Origin: Sinorhizobium meliloti 4H41
GTDB taxonomy: Bacteria > Pseudomonadota > Alphaproteobacteria > Rhizobiales > Rhizobiaceae
NCBI RefSeq assembly: GCF_000375585.1
Contig: NZ_AQWP01000007.1
Location: forward strand, 538-64,537
Reading direction: 5' to 3'
Length of the DNA stretch: 64,000 nucleotides
The translations under genes were made by a program, and so were the position numbers. The notes beneath the pieces were generated by a model that made no database searches, was not told where the DNA came from, and saw only the letters and a program-made list of their open reading frames with translations. Shown piece by piece: positions 9,069 through 17,500 of the stretch. Each line of letters begins with the position of its first letter. Positions within the stretch are counted from its first letter, which is position 1.

Positions 9069-9320
9069 ATGAAGAAAGCCATCGCGCTTGTGTTGGTCGC
9101 CCTGTCGGTCGCGAGCTGCACGCAAACCGAAAAGGGTGCCGGTATCGGCGCCGTATCGGGGGCAATCATCGGGGGCGCGGTCACCGGTGACGTCCGCGGC
9201 GCGGCTGTCGGCGCGGCGATCGGCGGCGTATCCGGCGCCGTGATCGGCCACGTCACCGACCAGCCGGGCCAGTGCTACTACCGCGACCGCTACGGCCGCC
9301 GCTACATCGACCGCTGCTGA
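9069..9320 (+). CDS. Small glycine-zipper lipoprotein
   Basis: 83 residues. The N-terminus is a lipoprotein signal with lipobox VASC (Cys18), so the mature protein starts at this cysteine. Residues about 25-62 form a glycine-zipper double helix (GAGIGAVSGAIIGGAVTGDV, then AAVGAAIGGVSGAVIG), as in the 17-kDa surface antigen/SlyB-like family. Such proteins sit in or span the outer membrane. The C-terminus QCYYRDRYGRRYIDRC has two cysteines. ATG 9069 has ribosome site GGAGAGG. The gene is monocistronic with its own terminator. Its precise role is unknown; envelope integrity is the usual suggestion. Confidence 0.85.
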   Translation: MKKAIALVLVALSVASCTQTEKGAGIGAVSGAIIGGAVTGDVRGAAVGAAIGGVSGAVIGHVTDQPGQCYYRDRYGRRYIDRC

Positions 9321-9342
9321 GTGCCGCAACGGCCGGATCGAC

Positions 9343-9367
9343 GGCCCCGGAACGATCCGGGGCCCTT
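9343..9367 (+). terminator. Terminator hairpin after the lipoprotein gene
   Basis: GGCCCCGGA (9343-9351) pairs perfectly with TCCGGGGCC (9356-9364) across ACGA. It is followed by a weak CTTC stretch rather than a full T-run. Confidence 0.6.
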
Positions 9368-9397
9368 CATGTCCGCCGGAATGTTACCGAAGGTGCG

Positions 9398-11170
9398 CTA
9401 TTGCGCTGCGATCCCGTTCGCCGCCGCCGATCCGCCCTTCACCCCCGCTTTGACAAGCCCTTCACTGAGGTGTTGCAGGTCCGATTCCTGGACGTAATGC
9501 TGCGTGGCGAGAAACGCGTCGAGGTCGAAGTCCGGGGCGAGCGCCCGGACCTTCTCCATATGGGCGTGAGCCGCAATGTCATCCCCGAGCCAGCCGTAGC
9601 AGGCCGCGACGAATGCATGCTGGACGTGGTCCATCACCGAAAGGTGCATGAAGGCCTCGACCGCCTCTCCATACTGCCGGGCGGCGAAATGAGCCTTGCC
9701 GAGGTGGCTCCAGAAGCGTTCCGGATGATGAGGATTGAGCTGCATGGCCTTGCGGATCCACTCGACGCCCTCTTCCGGTCGCCCCAGCCAGGTCAGCAGT
9801 TCGCCCTGCTGAACCACAACCAGGTCGTAATTGGGATTGAGGGAAAGGGCCCGCTCCTGATGGTAGCGCGCCGTCGTCAGCGCATTGTTGTTCACGTTTA
9901 CAGCCGCGAGGATGCGATGCACGTCGGCGTCGTTGTCGTCGAGCGCCAGCGCCCGGTCCAGCTCCGCAACGATCTCGGCCCAGACCGCATCCTTGTCTTC
10001 GCACCAGCCGTGGACCCAGGCTTGCCCGAGGATGCAGGCCCGCCAGGCATGGGCATGCGCATAGTCGGGATCGAGCGCGACAGCCCTGTCGATGAGGGCC
10101 CGGGCCTGCTCGTTATCCGCAACCGTGCTCCGGTGATGCAGCACCTTGGCGGCAAGGGCACATTCGTAGGCGGCCATATTGGCCGGCTTCGTGCGGGCGA
10201 GCAGGTCCCGCTGCGCGGCCTCGACGCGCCCCGGGAGCGTTGCCGCTATCGCCGCCGTCACCTCGTCCTGGATGGCGAAGATGTCGTCCAGTCTCCGGTC
10301 GTATTTGTCGGCCCAGATATGAGCGTCGTTGACCGCGTCGATGAGCTGGACCGTCACGCGCACCCGGTCGCCGATCTTGCGGACGCTGCCCTCCACCAGA
10401 TATTGCGCTCCGAGCTTCTCGGCCGCCTCGCGCACGTTTACCGGCTGGTTCTTGTAGACGAAGCTGGAGTTGCGCGAGATGACGAACAGCTCGTGCCGGC
10501 GGGACAACTCGGTGATGATGTCCTCCGTCAGGCCGTCTGCGAAAAACTCCTGGTCGGGATCGCCGCTCATATTGTCGAACGGCAGCACCACGATCGAAGG
10601 TTTGGAAACGGAGCGCGGCGCATCCGTGGCCTCCGGGAAGGATGGCAGGACAGGCCCCTCGATCCCGACTCGGAAGAGATGAATCGGGCGGCTGATGTTC
10701 TTAAGCATCTTTTCGCCCAGATCCTCGATGGGGACATCGATCCGGTCGGCGACTTGCGTCGCCACCGCAGCCGTCACGCAGATGCCGCCCACATCGGCCA
10801 GCTGCTCGATACGAGCGGCGATGTTCACGCCGTCGCCGAAGATGTCGTCCTCCTCGAAGATGATGTCGCCGAGATTTATGCCGATCCTGAATTCGATTCG
10901 CCGATCCTGCGCCACGTCGGCATTGCGCCGCTTCATGCGGCTCTGGATCTCGACGGCGCATTTTACCGCGTCGGTCACGCTCTGGAATTCGACCAGCATG
11001 CCGTCGCCCGTGGTCTTGATGAGGTGGCCCTTGTTCTTCGCAATGGCCGGATCGATCAGTTCAATCCGATGTGTCCTGAGGCGGGCGATCGTACCGGCTT
11101 CATCGGCCTCCATCAGGCGGCTATAGCCAGCCATATCGGCTGCCAGCACTGCAGCTAGTCTCTGTTCCAT
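9398..11170 (-). CDS. Class III adenylate/guanylate cyclase with TolB-like and TPR domains
   Basis: 590 residues, no membrane segment. Residues 1-165 form a class III cyclase domain: metal-binding Asp12 (AADMAGYSRLM) and Asp56 (KTTGDGMLVEF), substrate lysine Lys52, and Asn116/Arg120 in GDGVNIAARIE for the transition state, so it should be active as a homodimer. Residues about 190-310 match the TolB-like N-terminal domain often found in these fusions (VLPFDNMSGDP, SRNSSFVYK, YLVEGSVRK). The rest is TPR-type repeats (LDPDYAHAHAWRACILGQAW and similar). This architecture is expanded in rhizobia, where cAMP signalling affects symbiosis. The signal sensed is unknown. Confidence 0.9.
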   Translation of the reverse strand: MEQRLAAVLAADMAGYSRLMEADEAGTIARLRTHRIELIDPAIAKNKGHLIKTTGDGMLVEFQSVTDAVKCAVEIQSRMKRRNADVAQDRRIEFRIGINLGDIIFEEDDIFGDGVNIAARIEQLADVGGICVTAAVATQVADRIDVPIEDLGEKMLKNISRPIHLFRVGIEGPVLPSFPEATDAPRSVSKPSIVVLPFDNMSGDPDQEFFADGLTEDIITELSRRHELFVISRNSSFVYKNQPVNVREAAEKLGAQYLVEGSVRKIGDRVRVTVQLIDAVNDAHIWADKYDRRLDDIFAIQDEVTAAIAATLPGRVEAAQRDLLARTKPANMAAYECALAAKVLHHRSTVADNEQARALIDRAVALDPDYAHAHAWRACILGQAWVHGWCEDKDAVWAEIVAELDRALALDDNDADVHRILAAVNVNNNALTTARYHQERALSLNPNYDLVVVQQGELLTWLGRPEEGVEWIRKAMQLNPHHPERFWSHLGKAHFAARQYGEAVEAFMHLSVMDHVQHAFVAACYGWLGDDIAAHAHMEKVRALAPDFDLDAFLATQHYVQESDLQHLSEGLVKAGVKGGSAAANGIAAQ

Positions 11171-11369
11171 CGGTTTGCCAACAAACGTTTGGCGGGATTC
11201 CGGACTCCCGGGTTCAAGCGGTCCAGGGCGATTCTATAGCACCCTGACGTGATCGCCTATCTAAATTAGCATCCACTTGAAAAGAAGCTGCGGAGCCGCC
11301 TGCCGACAGGCATGGAACCATCGCATGCGCTCATTGTTCGGCACTGGTCAGCGCATGCGAGGTGCTCCT

Positions 11370-12244
11370 ATGATCAATTCTCCAGGCTCCGTGAAACACC
11401 GCTTCCTCGATCTGGACGGCATCCGGGTCTTCTACCGCGAGGCAGGACCGCCGGACGCGCCGATCGTGCTCCTTCCCCACGGCTACCCGTGCTCATCCTA
11501 CGAGTTTCGCAATTTCATGCCGCTGCTGGCCGACCGGTGGAGGCTTGTCGCTCCGGATTTCCCCGGATCCGGATACAGCGACACGCCGGACGACTTCGCC
11601 TACGGCTTCGACGGCTTCGCAGATTTTCTCGAAGCCTTCATTCGGCGCTGGGCCTCGATCGCTTCGCACTTTATCTACATGACTTCGGCTCTCAGATCGG
11701 CCTTCGGCTGGCCATTCGCCGGCCGGAGCGCATTTCCGCACTGATCATTCAAAACGGCGACATCTACGAGGATGAGCTCGGACCTAAATACGCACCGTTG
11801 CAGGAGTATTTCCGCAATCCCACGCCGGAGGGCCGGGCCAAACTCGGCGAAGCCGTAAGCGAGGAAGGATACCGCGACGAGTACCTCAACGACGTCCGGC
11901 CCGAGCTTGCCGAGCGGATTTCTCCCGACCTGTGGAAGCTCCATTGGTCCATGACAACGGCCAGGCGGCGTGAGATCGCCATAGACGTAATCGCGGCGCT
12001 GCGGGAAAATCTCGCCTGGTTCGATCGCTACCAGAGTTACCTGCGCGAACATCGACCGCCGACGCTGATCGTCTGGGGTCCGCAGGACGGCTACATGCCC
12101 GAGGCCTCCGCCCGAGCCTATCTCCGCGACCTGCCGGATGCCGAACTGCATCTCATCGACGGCGGCCACTGGTTGCTGGAGACCAACCTGTCCGAGGTCG
12201 TCTCCCTCTGCCGAGATTTCCTCTCGCGCGCTTTGGCAAAATGA
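11370..12244 (+). pseudogene. Alpha/beta hydrolase, interrupted by a frameshift
   Basis: The first part (ATG 11370 to about 11642) encodes the hydrolase N-terminus with oxyanion segment LLPHGYPCSSYEF and LVAPDFPGSGYSDTP. It then runs into a stop in the same frame at 11744. The remainder, in another frame, continues exactly where the fold would: LGLDRFALYLHDFGSQIGLR (nucleophile elbow with Asp), a cap region, PPTLIVWGPQDGYMP (acid residue) and IDGGHWLLE (catalytic His). One base is missing near 11643-11646, where ATTCGGCGCTGGG would read on with an added base. With it restored, about 291 residues result, normal for epoxide-hydrolase/haloalkane-dehalogenase relatives. It is either a real pseudogene or a sequencing error. 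Confidence 0.8.
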
Positions 12245-12494
12245 CGCCCTCGCTTCCTACTTAAGCTGAGCGTCGACCGGCCTGCTTCGTGGCAGAAGCC
12301 GCTTGCCGCTTAAAAGCATTTCCGTTGTGCCTGAAGCACCACAGACGAGTCCTTTCTGCCAAAAAATCGTCTTCGAATCGCCGCTTCGGGGTGGATGCGG
12401 CGAGCGGTCATCGTTAACAGATGGAAAACTATGTCCTGCTAGCTTGGCCGACGCCGCGTATGCAGGCAGTTGGTACAGAGTCGCCTGAAACGGG

Positions 12495-14420
12495 ATGCGG
12501 AGAGGAATGTCTCCACCACGATCGAGTATTGCGCACTGGAAGACAGCGACCGCGCTCGCAATCGTGGCATCGGCCGTGCTCGGCCCGGTTTCCGTCGAGC
12601 AGGCCCACGCGTTCAAGATCTTCGGCATGCGCTTCTTCGAAAGCGCGGAAGAAGAAGTTCAGGTCATAGACCCGGTTCGCTATACGCTGACTTTCGAGCC
12701 GGGAACGGATGACGAGGAGCTCCGGGAGGCGCTGGAAAACGGCTCGCGGCTCGTTCAGGATCAGGAGGAACCGGTCTCGGGCGATCTTGGCCTGGCGATC
12801 AAGGCGCGCGACGACCGCGATCGGCTCCTCGCCGTCCTCTACGAAAAGGCGCGTTACGGCGGCACGGTCAGCATTCTGGTCAACGGCCAGGACATCGACA
12901 GCCTCCCCCCGGACCCGTCTTTCCCCGACGGCCAGCCCGTACCGGTCGTGGTTCGCGTTGCTCCCGGGCCGGCATTCACGCTGGGCTCGGTCAGGCTCGA
13001 GGGAGACGCCGCGCGGCTCGACCCAGCCGCCTACGACCTCAAGCGTGGCGCCCGCGCCGACTCGACCTTGATTATCAAGGCGGGCGAGCAGATCGTGAAC
13101 GATCTCAAGGAACAGAGCAGGCCGCTGGCAAAGCTCGCCGAGCGCAGCGTCGTTGCCGATCACGCGACTTCCACGGTCGATGTAACGATCCGTGCCGATG
13201 GCGGGCCGGTCGCGCCCGTCGGCAACCTGACCGTCAGCGGCGCCAGAACGGTCGATCCGGAATTCGTCAAGGATTATTCCCGCCTGAACCACGGCCGCCC
13301 ATATTCGCCGGAGAATATTCGCAAGGCCGCCGAGCGGCTGCGGCAGTTGAACGTCTTTTCCAGCGTCACCATCAACGAAGCCGACGGGCTCGCGCCCGAC
13401 GGCACGATCCCGATGAACATTCAGGTATCCGAAGGCAAGCACCGCTATTTCGGTTTCGGCGGACAGGTCTCGACCACGGACGGCCTTGGCCTTCAGGGCT
13501 ATTGGGGACACCGCAATCTCTTCGGACGCGCAGAATCGCTTCGAATCGAAGGCTCGGTCGACCGCCTCGGCGAGACCACCGATGTCGCCGGGCTCGATTA
13601 TTCGGCCGGCATTCTCTTTGCGAAACCCGGCGCCTTCGGACCGGCATCGACCTTTACCGCAAGCGTCAAGGCCGCGATCGTCGATCCGGACGCCTATAGT
13701 GCCAAAACGGTTACCGCTGCGGCTGGCGCCGCTTTCGAGCTTTCGCCCGAAGACACGTTCTCCGTCGGCGCGGAAGTGGGCTGGGCGGATGTCGACGACG
13801 CTTTCGGTTCTAATTCCTATATCACCGCCGCCCTCCCGTTCGAATATGTCCGCGACGCACGCGACGACAAGCTGAACCCGACGGAGGGCTACCGGGCGCT
13901 GATCAATGCCAAACCGAGCTACGAAATCGAAGGAAAGACCTTTTTCAGCTCCTTCGAAGCTTCCGCGTCCGGCTATTACGCGTTTGGAACGGAAAAGCGC
14001 TTCGTGCTGGCCGGCAAGCTCGGCGCCGGCGTGCTCGTCGGTGGCGACGAACTCTCCGATATTCCCGCGACCCGGCGGTTTTTCCTCGGCGGTGGCGGCT
14101 CGGTGCGCGGCTATTCCTATCAGGAGATCAGCCCCCGCGACGCCGATGACGAACTGACCGGCGGACGCTCCTATGTGAGCGGCTCCCTCGAAGCCCGCAT
14201 CGCCGTCACCGATACGATCGGCATCGTGCCGTTCATCGACGCCGGCACCGTTTCGGAAAACACGGCGCCCAATTTCTCCGACATCCGGGCCGGCGCGGGC
14301 ATCGGTCTGCGCTATGCGACGCCCTTCGGCCCGATCCGGCTCGACTTCGCCGTGCCGCTCAACAAATATCCGGGGGGCACCACTTACGGAATCTATGCCG
14401 GTATCGGCCAGTCCTTCTAA
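12495..14420 (+). CDS. tamA: TamA, outer-membrane translocation and assembly module
   Basis: 641 residues, a BamA-superfamily (Omp85) protein. A signal peptide ends near EQAHA-FKIF (residue about 36). POTRA-like domains occupy about 50-330 (PVGNLTVSGARTVDPEFVKD, SPENIRKAAERLRQLNVFSS). A 16-strand barrel (surface-antigen domain) fills 330-641 with the conserved RRFFLGGGGSVRGYSYQEIS loop and a C-terminal Phe (GIGQSF). It works with inner-membrane-anchored TamB to insert or supply envelope components. The start could also be ATG 12507, closer to GGAGAGGA; the difference is four residues. Confidence 0.92.
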   Translation: MRRGMSPPRSSIAHWKTATALAIVASAVLGPVSVEQAHAFKIFGMRFFESAEEEVQVIDPVRYTLTFEPGTDDEELREALENGSRLVQDQEEPVSGDLGLAIKARDDRDRLLAVLYEKARYGGTVSILVNGQDIDSLPPDPSFPDGQPVPVVVRVAPGPAFTLGSVRLEGDAARLDPAAYDLKRGARADSTLIIKAGEQIVNDLKEQSRPLAKLAERSVVADHATSTVDVTIRADGGPVAPVGNLTVSGARTVDPEFVKDYSRLNHGRPYSPENIRKAAERLRQLNVFSSVTINEADGLAPDGTIPMNIQVSEGKHRYFGFGGQVSTTDGLGLQGYWGHRNLFGRAESLRIEGSVDRLGETTDVAGLDYSAGILFAKPGAFGPASTFTASVKAAIVDPDAYSAKTVTAAAGAAFELSPEDTFSVGAEVGWADVDDAFGSNSYITAALPFEYVRDARDDKLNPTEGYRALINAKPSYEIEGKTFFSSFEASASGYYAFGTEKRFVLAGKLGAGVLVGGDELSDIPATRRFFLGGGGSVRGYSYQEISPRDADDELTGGRSYVSGSLEARIAVTDTIGIVPFIDAGTVSENTAPNFSDIRAGAGIGLRYATPFGPIRLDFAVPLNKYPGGTTYGIYAGIGQSF

Positions 14421-14542
14421 TGCCCGGACTATTTGCTGCATGCGCGCGACACCGTGGTAAGATGAGCGAAGTCCCGCCTGCCGGGCGATGTGCCGGCACT
14501 CTACCGATTCCAGAGCGGCGCAACATGGACTATGGATAGGAC

Positions 14543-17500
14543 ATGAATCAGGTCACCTTTTTCCTTCGATCTGCGCTGCGGTACTTCTTCGCCGCCCTCG
14601 GCACGCTCGTGGTCGTGCTCCTCCTGCTCGTCGGCTTTCTGGGCTTCACGGTGCCCGGCGCCCGCGTCGTCGCCTGGGCGATCGAGAAATATGCGGCAAC
14701 CCCCGACCAGATCGTACGCATCGCCGACCCGGGCGCGCTTCTGACCGGCGACTTCACGGCCGGCACCATTACGCTCTTCGATGGCGAAGGCATTTATGCG
14801 GAGGTCCGCGACCTTTCGGTGGACTGGTCGCCCGCAGAACTATTCTCGCTTCGCTTCGACGCTAGCAGGATTTCGGCCGGCACGGTCCGCGTCGAACGAT
14901 TGCCTGTCCCCTCGACCGAGACCCAGGAAGTGCGCTCGACATTTGCCCTTCCGGTGGACGTGAAGATCGATGCCTTCGACCTCAAGGAAATCGTGCTCGG
15001 CAAACAGATCGCCGGCGAAGATCATTTCCTGACGGCCAAGGGCAAGCTCTACGCGACGAATTCCAGCATCGCTCTCGAGCTCGATGCCGCCGAACGGGAC
15101 CGCCCTGATGCGCGCGCGACAGCCGATCTCGTCTTCAACCCGGCCGGCAACCAGCTGAAGCTTGAAGCCGAGCTCGCGGAGCCGAAGGGCGGCCTTCTGG
15201 CGAGGCTGCTCCGCCTGCCGGGAGAACCTGCCGTCAACATGACCGTGACCGGACAGGGACCGCTTTCCGATTGGGCGGGCTCGGGTATGGTTACGCTCGA
15301 CGGAAGCGAGATCCTTCGGCTCGACGGGCAGCACGTGCTCGCGGCCGACGGAATGCACATGCTTACCGTATCCGGCGGCGGCGCTTTCGCCACGCTGACG
15401 CCACCGGCGTTCAGGCCGCTCTTCGAAGGGGAGAGCAGGATCGACCTGAGGGCCGCCTTCGACGGCACGAGCAAGGTCCGGATCGATGCAGGCAAGATTT
15501 CGACCGGCGCCATGACGCTCGATGTCTCCGGCACGGTCGACAGCCGCGGCGAGAACAACCTCCAGGCAAGGCTCGCCGGTACGAGCGGACCTTTCGATTT
15601 CCGCTGGCCGCTGAAAGACGGCGAGTTGCAGGCGCTCGTCGACACCGCAAACCTGTCGCTGATCGGCGACGGGCAGTCGGCAATCCTCGACATCGCCGCC
15701 AATGTGCCGTCCGTGAACCTGCCGCAGGGACGATTGGGCGGCATCCGGCTGTCGGCACAGAGCGACGCCTTCAATCTGGCGACCCGGTCCGGTCCCCTGA
15801 AGACGACCGTAGAAATCGCCGAGAGCCGCTTTGCAAATGCCGATCTCGATCGGGCGGTGCAGGCGCCCCTGAAGCTCGACGGCACCATCGCCGTTACTCC
15901 GGAAGACATCCGTTTCGACCCGCTGGAAATCGAAAGCGCGAGCATCGGCGGCACCGTCACCGGCAGCTTCGATCGCGTAGAAACGACGCTCGAGGCGGCA
16001 TTCAAGGCCTTTGCCGTCAGAGAGGTTCTGCCGCCGGGGCTCGCCGACAAGTTCGACAGGACCATCGCTCTTGCGGGCAATGCGGTCGTGGAACAGGACG
16101 GCAGCGTCCGGTTGAGCGAACTCGACATAAAGTCCGGTGCGGTCGACGCCTCCGGCTCCGTTGCGCTTGCCGGAAGCACATTGACTGCGGACATCCAGGG
16201 GACGCTGCCCGATCTCGGACGGCTGCTCGCCGATGCGAAGGGCTCGGCCGCCTTCCACGCGGTCGCCTCAGGCCCTCTGAACAAGCTCGGCATCGAAGCA
16301 GAGATAACCTCAAGCGGAGCGACGCTCGCTGGCCGCACACTGGACGATCTCGTCGTCAATGCCGACGCTACCGTGACGCCGGGGAGCCCCGAAGCGAAGC
16401 TGACGGCAACCGGTACCCTCGACGGCCAGGCGATCGACGTCCGCGCCGACGTCGTCACCCGGGATGGCCGCACCTCGATCCCCGCCCTCGAGGCAAAGAT
16501 CGGCGAAAACCGGCTGACCGGTGCGATGGAGCTTACAGCCGACTTCAAGCCGAACGGGACGATCGACTTCAACCTGCCCGATCTCGGCCTCCTTGCCGCC
16601 ATGGCCGGGCAGCAGGCATCGGGCGACCTTGCCGGCTCCGCGACAATCCGGACCGCCGACGGCGTCACGTCGCTCGCGCTGACGGCCCGCGGCGAAAGCA
16701 TCAGGCGGGACGCATTGACCATTGCCAAGCCCGTGGTCGACGTCAACGTCGCCGATCTTGCCAGCCTGGCGATCAAGGGCGGTGTCAGGGCCGAAAGCGT
16801 CGTCCAAGGCGAAAACCGCCTGACGGACATCGATATCGCCTTCGAGCAACAGGCGGAAAGAACCGGCTTCTCGGTCGGTGCCGAATATGAGGGCTCTCCG
16901 CTCGCAGCGACCGGCGATCTGGCGAGCCGTGACGGCCGGACAGAGATAAGCCTTGCATCGGCCTCGGCGACAGCCAAGCGCATCCCCTTGCAGCTTGCCC
17001 GGCCGACCGTCATCGCCATCGAGAACGGCGGCGTGCATATCGATGGGCTGACGATCCAGGCATCGACGGGTACGGTCGCCGTCACCGGTACGGCAGGCGA
17101 GACGCTTGATATTTCGGCGGATATCAGCGAGCTGCCAGCCACCTTGATCCACACCGTCGCGCCGACGCTCGGGGCCGAGGGCACGATTGCGGGCAAGGTG
17201 GACATTGCCGGGAATGGCGCGGCACCGGTCGTCCGCTACGATCTCACCTGGAGCGGCGCCTCGATCGCCTCCGTGCGGTCGGCCGGCATAACGGCGGAAG
17301 ACCTGTCGGCGAAGGGAACCGTGACCGTCGCTGACGACACCATCCGCCTCGACCCCTTGGTCATCGAACGCGCCGGCTTTCGCGGCGATGTGACGGCTAG
17401 CCTCGACCGCGCCGGCGACACGGCCGAGGCGAATTTCCAGTTCGTTGCCGAACCCGCCGCGCTGCCGCCCGGCATCGGCGCAAAATTCGATGCGCCGATC

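Noticed and set aside
9272-11158. 628-codon plus-strand frame opposite the cyclase gene
   Set aside because: No domain, no ribosome site, and the minus-strand frame has complete cyclase and TPR motifs.
12429-14441. 670-codon minus-strand frame opposite tamA
   Set aside because: Antisense shadow; tamA has a signal peptide, POTRA domains and a barrel signature.
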